A stretch of 64,000 bases of DNA from CAWKAV01 sp963847735 (GTDB lineage Bacteria; Desulfobacterota; Desulfuromonadia; Desulfuromonadales; BM103). This document shows, piece by piece, positions 46,441-54,469 of this stretch. Below the pieces are notes generated by a model. The model was not told the origin of the DNA, did no database searches, and saw nothing but the letters and a program-made list of their open reading frames with translations. A program made the position numbers and the translations under genes. Every line of letters begins with the position of its first letter. The first letter of the stretch is position 1. Where the stretch lies: positions 62,001 through 126,000 of the forward strand of contig CAWKAV010000005.1 in NCBI GenBank assembly GCA_963847735.1, given 5' to 3'.

Positions 46441-46500
46441 TCAGAAAATCAGATCAGCCAGGGCGATGACACCGGCAAATGCGGGGAGAATATAGTCCAT
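46441..46500 (-). CDS. Possible 19-residue hydrophobic peptide
   Basis: ATG 46500 to TGA 46441 encodes MDYILPAFAGVIALADLIF. GGAG is about ten bases upstream. It could be a leader-like membrane peptide ahead of the radical SAM gene, or the remnant of a lost gene. Only size, hydrophobicity and the ribosome site support it. Confidence 0.25.
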   Translation of the reverse strand: MDYILPAFAGVIALADLIF

Positions 46501-46535
46501 CGATGAAATCTCCAGCTAAAGGTTTAATATTCTTT

Positions 46536-47098
46536 CTAATCCTCGAACAATCCGGTCTCCGGGTACATGCCTTTCCAGACGAACCAGTAAAGGATCAATG
46601 GCACCAGCTCTTCACCTCCTACGGTGCGAATCCCAATCCGGTCTCCGGTACATAGGTCACTGTCAATGTCGCGCCAGCAAGGGTGTCGGTGATCGTTCCT
46701 TTCCGCTGCAGGAGTTCGAGCGGGTAAGCCCTGGCTTTGTCCTCGATCGTGATACCGGCAACCAGAGCCTTTTCTTCTTCTCCAAAGGCTGGTGTGAAAA
46801 AGGAGAAGACGCCGCTTTTCCTCTCATAATAGTCAGCGTAGGGATCCTTGCCGTAATCCCGACTGTAATCTGTTTCTATTGATAGTATCTCTATCTGCGG
46901 ATATTTTGCCACTCACTTCTCCCAGGTCGTCAGCGTTGATGGCAAGACTTTCAGCTTTTCTCCGGTGATAGGCCCGGCAACCGCTTCGCGCCTGATTTGC
47001 GACCAGAGTGACTCGGTCTGACGATCATACATCAACACATTAGCTTTGTAGAGCATGCCCGAGACTCCAAAGGTTAATTCACGGTTGTTTACATTCAC
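46536..47098 (-). pseudogene. Broken DUF3179-family gene
   Basis: Three pieces in order match the C-terminal half of DUF3179 proteins. NNRELTFGVSGMLYKANVLMYDRQTESLWSQ... runs to TTWEK, then an in-frame TGA at 46915-46913 (a Trp codon is expected), then VAKYPQIEILS... to GLGFAP, then a frameshift near 46620, and then GGEELVPLILYWFVWKGMYPE to a stop at 46536. The N-terminal half is missing and the 5' edge is fused to an AhpD-like fragment. It is not functional as it stands. Confidence 0.85.
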
Positions 47099-47519
47099 TG
47101 AAACCGATCGCTTTGAGGATCCCGGTATGGGCGGTCAAACAGTAATTGCAACCATTGTCTTTTGAAACCAGCAGGGCAATCGTTTCCTTGGCTTTTCGTG
47201 AGAGACTGCCCTCCATCATCACCCGCTTGACCTTATGCCCGTTGGCTTCCAGAAGTGCCGGGTGGTGTGCGTAGGGTTTGAAAAGGGTCAGGATTCTCCC
47301 GAAAGCCGACTTGATTTCCTTGTAAATTTCAGTTTCCTTTCTAAGCACTGCAATACCAAGGGCCTCCTTGTCTTGATAGTGGAAATAAAGGCTGCCTTTA
47401 GTCACTCCTGTTGCATTGAGTAGGTCGTTTACACTGGTCGCACCGAACCCCTTGCGGTGAAAAAGTCTGGTGGCATCTTCAATGATTTTCTGCTTTGTGA
47501 TTTCTCCTTTGGTTGCCAT
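47079..47519 (-). CDS. TetR N-terminus fused to an AhpD-like fragment (chimeric remnant)
   Basis: 146 residues in one frame. Residues 1-60 are a normal TetR DNA-binding domain (KQKIIEDATRLFHRKGFGATSVNDLLNATGVTKGSLYFHYQDKEALG). From about 75 the sequence changes to an AhpD/carboxymuconolactone-decarboxylase-like piece (AHHPALLEANGHKVKRVMMEGSLSRKAKETIALLVSKDNGCNYCLTAHT). The TetR ligand domain and both ends of the AhpD-like protein are missing. The end runs into the DUF3179 remnant. It looks like the product of a deletion that joined a regulator to the gene it may have controlled; it may still be expressed and bind DNA. Confidence 0.75.
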   Translation of the reverse strand: MATKGEITKQKIIEDATRLFHRKGFGATSVNDLLNATGVTKGSLYFHYQDKEALGIAVLRKETEIYKEIKSAFGRILTLFKPYAHHPALLEANGHKVKRVMMEGSLSRKAKETIALLVSKDNGCNYCLTAHTGILKAIGFSECKQP

Positions 47520-47540
47520 GTCTCGACTCCTTTTTTAAAA

Positions 47541-47556
47541 TAGACCATTTGGTTTA
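47541..47556. promoter_or_regulatory. TetR-type operator candidate
   Basis: TAGACCATTTGGTTTA, arms TAGACCA / TGGTTTA (one mismatch), 22 bases upstream of the tetR-like start. It is a typical self-regulation position for the family. Confidence 0.5.
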
Positions 47557-47794
47557 TTTTTAACGCTATGGCACGATCCTTCTGGATGTCAAAAAGTACA
47601 ACGCGTTCACGGACAGAACTCTTTGATGCAACAAATTGCGGCCTGTTTCTTGTTTATGGCTTAATAATCGACTGTTTTTATCGGACTAAAGATCATCCAG
47701 ATTACATTTCGGTCGTTTTTCTGAAGAATATTTCCATGTTCAGCCCCCGACCAATTCTGTTGGGTTGTCGGTGGGACAGGATATGCACTGAGAT

Positions 47795-49324
47795 TCACCC
47801 CACCTTCCTATCCAAACCCCGATACTGAATTGCCTCAGCCAGGTGTGACTGCAGGATCTGCTCCTCTCCAGCCAGGTCGGCGATGGTTCGCCCCACCTTA
47901 AGGATGCGCGAGTAGGTGCGTGCCGACAACCCCAGCGTATCGGTGACCATTTCCAGAAGCCTCTGTCCCGATTCGTCGACCTGACAGAATTTTCGGATGT
48001 GGCGGGCCTGCATTCGGCTGTTGCTGTACAAATTATAGGCATCGAGCCGTTGACGTTGAAGCTGGCGGGCCGCTTCAACCCGGACGCGGATTACTGCCGA
48101 AGCCTCCGCATCGAGAGGGTCGGCAAGATCCTTGTGCGGTACACGCGGCACCTCGATATGCAAATCAATCCGGTCGAGCAACGGCCCGGAGAGCCGGGTC
48201 TGGTAGCGCTGCAGCATCGGCGGGGCACAAATGCACTCATGCTGGGGATCACCCAGGAACCCGCAAGGGCAGGGGTTCATGGCTGCAACCATCATGAAAG
48301 AGGCCGGAAAAGTCAGGCTCTGTGCTGCCCGGCTGATACAAACCTGGCCATCCTCCAGCGGCTGACGCAGCATTTCCAGTATGTTTTTCTTGAATTCGGG
48401 CAATTCATCGAGAAACAGTACACCATTATGTGCCAGGGACACCTCGCCCGGTCGAGGGTGAGAGCCGCCACCGATCAAGCCGGCATCGGAAATTGTGTGA
48501 TGAGGAGAACGAAATACCCGCTTGGCAACCAGAGCCTGCCCGGCGGGAAGCAGGCCGAGTATCGAATGAATTTTGGTGATTTCAAGCGCCTCCTCGAAGG
48601 TCTGCGCCGGCAGAATGGTCGAGATGCGCCTGGCAAGCATGGTTTTGCCGCTACCCGGCGGTCCAACCATCAGGATATTATGGCCTCCTGCCGCGGCGAC
48701 TTCGAGGGCCCGCTTGACATGCTCCTGCCCACGCACCTCGGAAAAATCGACGTCGTCCTGCACAGTGTCGCCGATCAGCTTTGCAATATCGACCCGGCAG
48801 GGCTCCAGCGCGCGGTTTCCGGTGAGGAAATCAACCACTTCGCCAAGCGTCTTCGCCGGGTAGACCGGCAGGCCATCGACCAGCGCACCCTCTTCGGCGT
48901 TTGCCGCCGGTACGATCAGGCCGTCAATGTCCCAGCGCCGTGCGGCGGCGGCCACCGGCAGGACACCGCGCACCGGTTTGATACTGCCATCAAGGGACAA
49001 CTCGCCCATCAGAAGGAAACGTGCGGCGCGTTCAGTGGACAGAATGCCGGTCGCCGCCAGCAAACCAACCGCCATCGGCAGGTCGAAGGCGGTGCCTTCC
49101 TTGCGGATGTCGGCCGGGGCGAGATTGATGGTAATGCGGCGGGTGGGAAATTCGTAACCGGAATTCTTGATGGCGGACTTGACACGGTCCTTGCTTTCCT
49201 TGACCGCACCCTCGGGAAGCCCGACCGTAGCAAACTGCGGCAGACCCAAGGCTATATCGACTTCGACCTCAACCGGATAGGCATCAATACCGAGCAGTGC
49301 CCCGGACAGAACCTTGGCGAGCAT
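47795..49324 (-). CDS. comM: YifB/ComM-family Mg-chelatase-like AAA+ ATPase
   Basis: About 509 residues. A Lon-protease-like N-terminal domain (LPQFATVGLPEGAVKESKDRVKSAI), a chelatase-type AAA+ domain with Walker A GPPGSGKTMLARR and LFLDELPEF Walker B, and a helical C-terminus ending EAIQYRGLDRKVG. ComM is a helicase-like factor that promotes branch migration in natural transformation. ATG 49324 has CAGGAGGGG upstream; the open frame to 49357 is not needed. Its last 73 bases occur again at 45116-45188. Confidence 0.93.
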   Translation of the reverse strand: MLAKVLSGALLGIDAYPVEVEVDIALGLPQFATVGLPEGAVKESKDRVKSAIKNSGYEFPTRRITINLAPADIRKEGTAFDLPMAVGLLAATGILSTERAARFLLMGELSLDGSIKPVRGVLPVAAAARRWDIDGLIVPAANAEEGALVDGLPVYPAKTLGEVVDFLTGNRALEPCRVDIAKLIGDTVQDDVDFSEVRGQEHVKRALEVAAAGGHNILMVGPPGSGKTMLARRISTILPAQTFEEALEITKIHSILGLLPAGQALVAKRVFRSPHHTISDAGLIGGGSHPRPGEVSLAHNGVLFLDELPEFKKNILEMLRQPLEDGQVCISRAAQSLTFPASFMMVAAMNPCPCGFLGDPQHECICAPPMLQRYQTRLSGPLLDRIDLHIEVPRVPHKDLADPLDAEASAVIRVRVEAARQLQRQRLDAYNLYSNSRMQARHIRKFCQVDESGQRLLEMVTDTLGLSARTYSRILKVGRTIADLAGEEQILQSHLAEAIQYRGLDRKVG

Positions 49325-49433
49325 ATTCCCCTCCTGATTGTCATTGCAACACCCCAAAGGGGCAAAATATCACGAGAAGATAGTGAGCCTTATCTCTTCC
49401 CCTTACAGCTTACAGCATATAGCCTTACAGTAT

Positions 49434-50363
49434 TTATTCCATATCATCCAGATATTTCTCGGCAACGATGGCGGCGATGGCACCATCACCGACCGCCGTG
49501 GCAATCTGCTTGAGAATCTTCTTGCGCACATCCCCGGCAGCGAAAACACCGGGCATCGAAGTCCGGCAATCGGAGTCGGTCAAAATATAACCCTCCGGGG
49601 TAAGATCAAGGATATCGGCAAGGAAATGTGCCTTCGGCGTCACCCCAACGGCTACGAACATTCCGACAACTTCGAGCGCGCTCTGCGATTCGTCCTGAAG
49701 GTTGCGTAAGACCAGGCTTGTCACGCCGGTATTGTCACCCAGCGCCTTCTCAACCTTGCTGTTCCAAACCGGTTCGATTTTATCGTTGGCAAAGATCCGT
49801 TCCTGCAAAACTTTAGTGGCACGCAGCTCATCGCGGCGGTGCACCAGATAAACCTTGCTGGCAAAGCGACAGAGAAAGAGGGCTTCTTCAGCAGCCGTAT
49901 CCCCGCCACCGACAATCGCCACCGGGACATTCCGGAAAAAAGCCCCGTCGCAGGTTGCGCAGTAAGAAACCCCTCGTCCTGTGAATTCGACTTCGCCGGG
50001 GATACCAAGCTTGCTCGGCTCGGCACCGGTTGTGATGATCACGGCCCTGGCCCTTATCTGCCTGCCGTCTACGGTGACGATTTTCTCCCGGCCATTGTCA
50101 ACCAGTCCGGTCGCTTCTCCGGTGATTGTTTCCAGGCCGAATTCATGACAGTGTTCCTGAAAACGCGCCATCAGGTCGGGACCGTCGATGCCTCCAGGGA
50201 AACCGGGATAGTTCTCCACCTTGGTCGTCGTCATCACCTGCCCGCCGAGAATCATCCGCTCAACCAACAGGGTCTTCAACTTGGCGCGCGAGGTATAAAG
50301 GCCTGCCGTCAACCCGGCCGGCCCGCCGCCAATGATCAATACGTCGTAAAGTGTTTCGCTCAT
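49434..50363 (-). CDS. trxB: Thioredoxin reductase
   Basis: 309 residues. FAD-binding GGGPAG (12-17), redox-active C135-A-T-C138, NADPH-binding GGGDTAAEEA, and the C-terminal GVFAAGDVRKK FAD motif. It reduces thioredoxin with NADPH. Length and motifs are standard. It stands 109 bases upstream of comM on the same strand. Confidence 0.95.
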   Translation of the reverse strand: MSETLYDVLIIGGGPAGLTAGLYTSRAKLKTLLVERMILGGQVMTTTKVENYPGFPGGIDGPDLMARFQEHCHEFGLETITGEATGLVDNGREKIVTVDGRQIRARAVIITTGAEPSKLGIPGEVEFTGRGVSYCATCDGAFFRNVPVAIVGGGDTAAEEALFLCRFASKVYLVHRRDELRATKVLQERIFANDKIEPVWNSKVEKALGDNTGVTSLVLRNLQDESQSALEVVGMFVAVGVTPKAHFLADILDLTPEGYILTDSDCRTSMPGVFAAGDVRKKILKQIATAVGDGAIAAIVAEKYLDDME

Positions 50364-50616
50364 AACACGCGTCCTGAGTTATCTGGTTTCATTTTATCCT
50401 CAAAATGGACGCTCACAATAGCACAGCCCCCGGCAAAAGGGAATGCCACCGAGCTTGATTTAATGGTTCCTGCAGGCCTAGAATGTGCCGAAGGAGAGTC
50501 GCGACACCGGTCACCGAAATCACAGGTGGTTTCTCGACCAATTCGCTCGCCCTGCTCTCTGACGCCGTAGCGCGTCTAACGGCGAACACCACGACCATCG
50601 TTCACAGTGAGGACTC

Positions 50617-51024
50617 ATGCATCGCTTGATCAAACCGATTTTCTGGACCTTTCTCTTTCTGGTCATGATGCTGGTCATCGACCAGTTTCTGGTGCGGGTT
50701 CCCCCTGTTCATCCGGTCCACGCCGCTGTGTGCAATTTCTACAATGACTTTCGCAGTCGCCTGATCGACTTGTCTTTCGGCGAAAAGAAAACCGCGCCGG
50801 AATCGATTGAAGCGGTAATCGAGAAAGAGCAGGCCCACCAGAAGGACTCTTCGCAGAAGGTTGAAAAACCGAATCCGGAGCAGGCCGCGCCCACAGGTAA
50901 ACCTCAATCTCAAAAAACCTCGCGTTATCTCTACTCCGACGGCAGGGGCGAATTGCACTTTGTCGATTCGCTGGAGGAAGTCCCCGACGAGTATCGTGGA
51001 CAAGCCCAGCCGATGGGGAATTGA
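50617..51024 (+). CDS. Membrane-anchored protein of unknown function
   Basis: 135 residues: an N-terminal membrane helix (about 7-27), a short loop, a charged and glutamine-rich linker, and a small C-terminal motif SRYLYSDGRGELHFVDSLEEVPDEYR, which resembles DUF4124-like ends in which a Y..D..G..H.VD pattern is repeated. No firm family. GTGAGGA lies seven bases upstream of the ATG. Confidence 0.65.
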   Translation: MHRLIKPIFWTFLFLVMMLVIDQFLVRVPPVHPVHAAVCNFYNDFRSRLIDLSFGEKKTAPESIEAVIEKEQAHQKDSSQKVEKPNPEQAAPTGKPQSQKTSRYLYSDGRGELHFVDSLEEVPDEYRGQAQPMGN

Positions 51025-51210
51025 ATCTGATCGGGCAAGGGGTTGCGGGGTCCGCCGCTGGGTCAGGTCAGCAGAAGACCGTTTGACTCAAATCACCACA
51101 CCAAAAAATTTTTCATCTGTGCCCTTTTGTTTGTAAACCAATCCTGCAGACAACCGTCTCAAATGTGCGATAATGTCACAGAGACATTACCGCACGAGGG
51201 AGGGCTGGCC

Positions 51211-51288
51211 ATGCGGAAGCTCGTCATGTTGCTTATGATCGTGATATTCGTTGTTGGCGTTGGCAAAAGAGAGAGAAAAAGTTTGTAA
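51211..51288 (+). CDS. Possible 25-residue hydrophobic peptide
   Basis: ATG 51211 to TAA 51288: a helix-forming hydrophobic run (LVMLLMIVIFVVGV) with a basic tail, behind a strong GGAGGG site. Its start resembles the signal peptide of the next gene (MRKLVMLLM against MRKIIGIVLALM), so it may be the leftover of a duplicated gene or a small membrane peptide. Confidence 0.35.
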   Translation: MRKLVMLLMIVIFVVGVGKRERKSL

Positions 51289-51302
51289 CTAAGGGGGCCT
51301 GT

Positions 51303-51995
51303 ATGCGAAAGATTATCGGTATTGTCCTCGCACTAATGGTTGCACTTATGGTCAATGCTCTGCCTGTTGACGCCGCGCAAGGCGGACAGGGCAAGTCTGG
51401 CGGCCAGGGTGGGTATAGTGGTCGAGGCGGGTCTGGCGGCCAGGGTGGATATAGCGGTCAAGGCAGGTCTGGTGGCCAGGGTGGGTATAGCGGTCAAGGC
51501 AGGTCTGGCGGCCAGGGTGGATATAGCGGTCAAGGCAGGTCTGGTGGCCAGGGTGGATATAGTGGACGTGGCGGGGACCGTGGCCATGGCGGGTACAGTG
51601 GACGTGGCGGGGACCGTGGCCATGGCGGGTACAGTGGACGTGGCGTGGCGTACCGTGGCCATGGTGGGTACAGTGGACGTGGCGGGTACCGTGGCCATGG
51701 CCACCATGATGGTGGGTGGTCCGGGGTTGGTGTGTATTTCGGGCCGGGCTGGTGGGGGTCTTATCCCTATTACCCGTATTATCCTTACTACCCGTACTAC
51801 CCTTACTATCCTTACTACCCCACGACAACTGTCATACAACAACCGCCGACGGATATTTATATTCAGCCGTCACCCCAGACAGAAGAGACCCAGTACTGGT
51901 ATTATTGTGAGGAGCAGCAGGGATACTATCCCGATGTGCAAAGGTGTCCAAAGGGGTGGATTAAGGTCGTCCCTCCTGCAAATCCAACGGAGTGA
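51303..51995 (+). CDS. Exported glycine-rich repeat protein
   Basis: 230 residues. Signal peptide to about residue 25 (ending VDAA), then 12-residue repeats: four near-identical SGGQGGYSGQGR-type units followed by RGHGGYSGRGG-type units, a Tyr-Pro run (YYPYYPYYP...), and a C-terminal YYCEEQQGYYPDVQRCPKGWIKV motif with a probable disulfide that recurs in other secreted proteobacterial proteins. The repeats suggest a flexible, possibly surface or matrix protein. It is followed 13 bases later by a glycine-zipper lipoprotein; both are exported and probably co-transcribed. Repeat number is likely to vary between strains. Confidence 0.8.
   Translation: MRKIIGIVLALMVALMVNALPVDAAQGGQGKSGGQGGYSGRGGSGGQGGYSGQGRSGGQGGYSGQGRSGGQGGYSGQGRSGGQGGYSGRGGDRGHGGYSGRGGDRGHGGYSGRGVAYRGHGGYSGRGGYRGHGHHDGGWSGVGVYFGPGWWGSYPYYPYYPYYPYYPYYPYYPTTTVIQQPPTDIYIQPSPQTEETQYWYYCEEQQGYYPDVQRCPKGWIKVVPPANPTE
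51396..51700. repeat. Tandem 36-bp coding repeats
   Basis: About eight consecutive units of 36 bases (12 codons) inside the glycine-rich gene. The middle units differ by one or two bases only. Because 36 is a multiple of three and stops are absent, two other frames also stay open here. Confidence 0.85.
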
Positions 51996-52008
51996 GGAGG
52001 ATCTCTAC

Positions 52009-52539
52009 ATGTTCATCAAGTGGATGCAAAGACCTGTTACACTGCTGTCATTACTGATATTGAGTAGCTGTGCAACGTTACCATCAGGCCCAAGCGTACT
52101 TGTGCTGCCGCCCTCGGGAAAGTCTCTTGAGCAATTCCAGCGCGATGACATGATCTGCAGACAGTGGGCCAGCAGGCAGATTGGCACGTCCGCGCAAACT
52201 ATGGCCAATCAGAATACGGCCACAGGGGCTATCTTGGGGACCGCAATCGGCGCAGGGGCAGGTGCACTCATAGGGGCAGCTACAGGCAATGCGAGCGATG
52301 GTGCAGCCATAGGGGCCGGGAGCGGACTGCTTTTCGGAACAGCCTCAGGTGCAGGTGCCGGCCAGGAATATGGTTGGAAAGTTCAGCAGCAATATGACTA
52401 CGCCTATGTGCAATGCATGTATACGCAGGGCAACCAGATTCCCAGCCAGGTTCACCAGTATCGGATACGAAGCGCGCCACCGCGACCATCCGGCCCGGGG
52501 TCTGTGCCGCCTGACTACGTCCCCGGCTTACGCCCATGA
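52009..52539 (+). CDS. Glycine-zipper lipoprotein
   Basis: 176 residues. Signal peptide with lipobox LSSC (lipid-attached Cys at about 20), a short globular part with CRQWASRQIG, then a glycine zipper (GAILGTAIGAGAGALIGAATG and a second run) and a proline-rich end. Glycine-zipper proteins insert into or associate with membranes. ATG 52009 has GAGGAGG seven bases upstream; a much longer open frame in the same phase upstream is only the repeat region of the previous gene. Confidence 0.82.
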   Translation: MFIKWMQRPVTLLSLLILSSCATLPSGPSVLVLPPSGKSLEQFQRDDMICRQWASRQIGTSAQTMANQNTATGAILGTAIGAGAGALIGAATGNASDGAAIGAGSGLLFGTASGAGAGQEYGWKVQQQYDYAYVQCMYTQGNQIPSQVHQYRIRSAPPRPSGPGSVPPDYVPGLRP

Positions 52540-52868
52540 GGTAAACCGCTATCTCCTTGAGGACTGAGCCTCCTCCGGGCTGATCCGAATGCAAGTTTTT
52601 GAGAGCCACGATTGACGGCAACCCCCTGGAGGACCAGGGTCAGATTCATAATCCTAAGTTTACAAATTGCCACCACACATAACAAAACAGTACGCTGTCA
52701 ATATCAGCTCTACTGTAACCGTTGGTGCATTTTGGTGGGCCAGTTTACCAACATCACGTATAAGAACATGACCTCACGCTGGGTATGCCAGGGTTGCCAT
52801 TTATCGTAATCAATAAGAACGGCTCCCAGTCACCCAGGAGCCGTATATTTTTTTAACTTCGAATTCAG
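52540..52868. other. Non-coding stretch between convergent genes
   Basis: No gene that I can support. It contains the bidirectional terminator at 52819-52844. Confidence 0.5.
52819..52850. terminator. Bidirectional terminator beside the second PEP-CTERM gene
   Basis: ACGGCTCC / GGAGCCGT with a ten-base loop; ATATTTTTTTAA follows on the plus strand. The flanking AATAAGAACGGCTCCCAGT is shared with 36147-36163. Confidence 0.8.
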
Positions 52869-53678
52869 CTAAATGTTTTTTCTCCTGCGATTCAAAAAAA
52901 CAAGTCCTATCAAGCCACTGCAAAGCAGCACCAAGGTCGAGGGCTCGGGAACAGGAGTCGTGCCCATCCCCATAAGATTGTCATTGCCACATTGCATGGT
53001 GAAGTGGGAAATGAAATCCGTGCCGGGATCGAGAAAAGAAAGGTTGAATCCTTGCAGGGCATAGTGGCTTCCGGCCCCACCGGAAAAAGAAGAGCCGATG
53101 ATTGCATCATCATCGAGCCCTGAATAAAGGGCAAAGAAACCCGCAGCGGAAGTTATTTCAGTGCCACCGCTGACATAAGTCCAGGGATCTGACCCCCCAT
53201 TTTGCGCATAATAAGAGGTATAAACTTCTGACTCAGGGGTAAGACTGAACACCACGTAGGAATTGTTGGAATAATCCAAATCGAAGACGTAATCATAGCC
53301 AGATGTATTTGTTGTTAGCTTGTTACCGTTACCAGAAGGGTCGACTCTATCGATATTTCCATATTTGGCATCGCCATTCACATCGATAAAAATGTCGCCC
53401 GACATATACCTGTCTTTTCCGTCTTTAAAATTATATCCTCCAGACAAACTCAACATTGATCCCTTCAGGAAAAAACCCTCCAAATCCCATCCTTGATTGC
53501 CGGCCATTCCCGGTTCGACTTCATGATCATCAGTAAGGGTATTTGAGTACCAGGCACCAGCAGTAACGTTATTATCAGAAATGGTAATCTGATTGCCAAG
53601 ATCAAGAGCCAGAGCCTTCCCCGAAAGGGAAAAACCGGCCAGAGCAACCAACAGCAAAAAGTTCAGCTTTGTTTTCAT
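52869..53678 (-). CDS. PEP-CTERM sorted exported protein 2
   Basis: 269 residues. A signal peptide (about 1-25) is followed by a beta-rich domain with LDLGNQITISDNN, GWDLEGFFLKG, YMSGDIFIDVNGDAKYG, which looks like a secreted adhesin-like or matrix fold. The C-terminus is VPEPST, the hydrophobic LVLLCSGLIGLVFL, and NRRRKNI: a PEP-CTERM signal for exosortase processing. ATG 53678 has GGGGGA upstream and is preferred over 53705. It is unrelated in its body to the PEP-CTERM protein at 36202. Confidence 0.9.
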   Translation of the reverse strand: MKTKLNFLLLVALAGFSLSGKALALDLGNQITISDNNVTAGAWYSNTLTDDHEVEPGMAGNQGWDLEGFFLKGSMLSLSGGYNFKDGKDRYMSGDIFIDVNGDAKYGNIDRVDPSGNGNKLTTNTSGYDYVFDLDYSNNSYVVFSLTPESEVYTSYYAQNGGSDPWTYVSGGTEITSAAGFFALYSGLDDDAIIGSSFSGGAGSHYALQGFNLSFLDPGTDFISHFTMQCGNDNLMGMGTTPVPEPSTLVLLCSGLIGLVFLNRRRKNI

Positions 53679-53961
53679 TTTGTTCCCCCATAACAGCTCC
53701 CCCACCCAGGGGAGACCTCGTTGCGGTTAATGCTAAAACGATAATGAAAGCATTTCAATACAGACAAAGTTTAATGGAGGTAGATCTAAAGTTATGCAAA
53801 AGTGGCTTTAAACTAAAATTGTGATTTCTCGCAACAGAAAGGGATTGTGACAGACAAGCTCTTTTCATCAGCATAATCGTGCTATGAATGCTTTTATATT
53901 TCGTGGGATGTAACTTGATCGGTCTAACTTTCGGTCTTCTTATTTCTCCTGCAATGTAAGC

Positions 53962-53991
53962 AAAGCCCTCGATTTCAGGATCGGGGGCTTT
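53962..53991 (+). terminator. Terminator-like hairpin ahead of the tRNA relic
   Basis: AAAGCCCTCGAT pairs with ATCGGGGGCTTT (one mismatch) around TTCAGG, and is followed by TCGTGTTC. It resembles the hairpins at 37432 and 55954. Confidence 0.6.
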
Positions 53992-54025
53992 CGTGTTCTA
54001 TAAATGGTCATATTTAAGACTCCTG

Positions 54026-54103
54026 CTGGACTGTAGCGCATCCGAATAGCATAGCTACTTCGGGAGCAGGGAGCCGGAGGTTCAAATTTGCTCGTCCCGA
54101 CCA
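54026..54103 (+). pseudogene. Decayed tRNA-Pro (anticodon loop CGG)
   Basis: The 78 bases follow the layout of bacterial tRNA-Pro: GTAGCGCA D-arm, anticodon loop TTCGGGA, GGAGGTTCAAAT T-arm, and 3' end CGTCCCGACCA. The acceptor stem has mismatches, the anticodon stem has an A-C pair, and the T-stem (GGAGG / TTGCT) is broken, so it is probably not functional. An 11-bp inverted repeat (TATAAATGGTC / GACCATTTATA) brackets it at 53999 and 54099. Confidence 0.7.
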
Positions 54104-54469
54104 TTTATAACCAGCACTTGGGCTACTCTGAAAAGATGGCTTTTGTGTTTCCGGTCCCTGTCCGGTCCGGAGAGTCTTTTTCGGGACACCTCCCTGACAA
54201 TCACCATCAGAAGTTTTGCAGGTTATACATCCTCCGGTCTAATGAGGGAATCTCCGGGGCAGGTCCGGTACGGGGGGCTGATAGCACGGGGGAGCAAAAG
54301 AGTCGTTCACTTCCAGAGGGCAGAAGTGATGGGCTCGACTCTCTACCGACACATTGGACAAGTTCAATTTACGTGAGATAATATCTGCGACCACACGGCA
54401 TGGTTCTCCTTTGAGCTGCTTTAAACCCGTCCCAGAGGCGACGTAGCATTGTCTTCCCAGCTGGCTGTT

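Larger units (their letters stand above)
53679..54469. other. Long non-coding stretch with tRNA relic
   Basis: About 790 bp. AT-rich near the PEP-CTERM start, then a terminator-like hairpin (53962-53991), a decayed tRNA-Pro (54026-54103), and a GC-richer stretch to 54469 whose open frames show no family. Confidence 0.55.

Noticed and set aside
46910..46918. The in-frame TGA in the DUF3179 gene as a selenocysteine codon
   Set aside because: A tryptophan is expected there, there is no catalytic cysteine tradition in the family, and a second disruption follows downstream.
47568..47828. 86-codon plus-strand frame between tetR-like gene and comM
   Set aside because: No ribosome site or family features, and it overlaps the comM end.
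51396..51700. Regular repeats that could suggest a CRISPR array
   Set aside because: Units are contiguous 36-mers without spacers and encode a 12-residue repeat in frame.
51340..52539. A 399-codon open frame across the glycine-rich gene and the lipoprotein gene
   Set aside because: Its first part is the repeat region read in the wrong phase. The real gene is the lipoprotein starting at 52009 with lipobox and ribosome site.
36202..53678. An exosortase for the two PEP-CTERM proteins within the window
   Set aside because: No protein with exosortase features was found; the rhomboid at 40732 is an ordinary GxSxxxG protease and is not an exosortase.
54088..54381. Open frames just after the tRNA relic
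   Set aside because: No start context, no signature, and they begin within the tRNA-like sequence.
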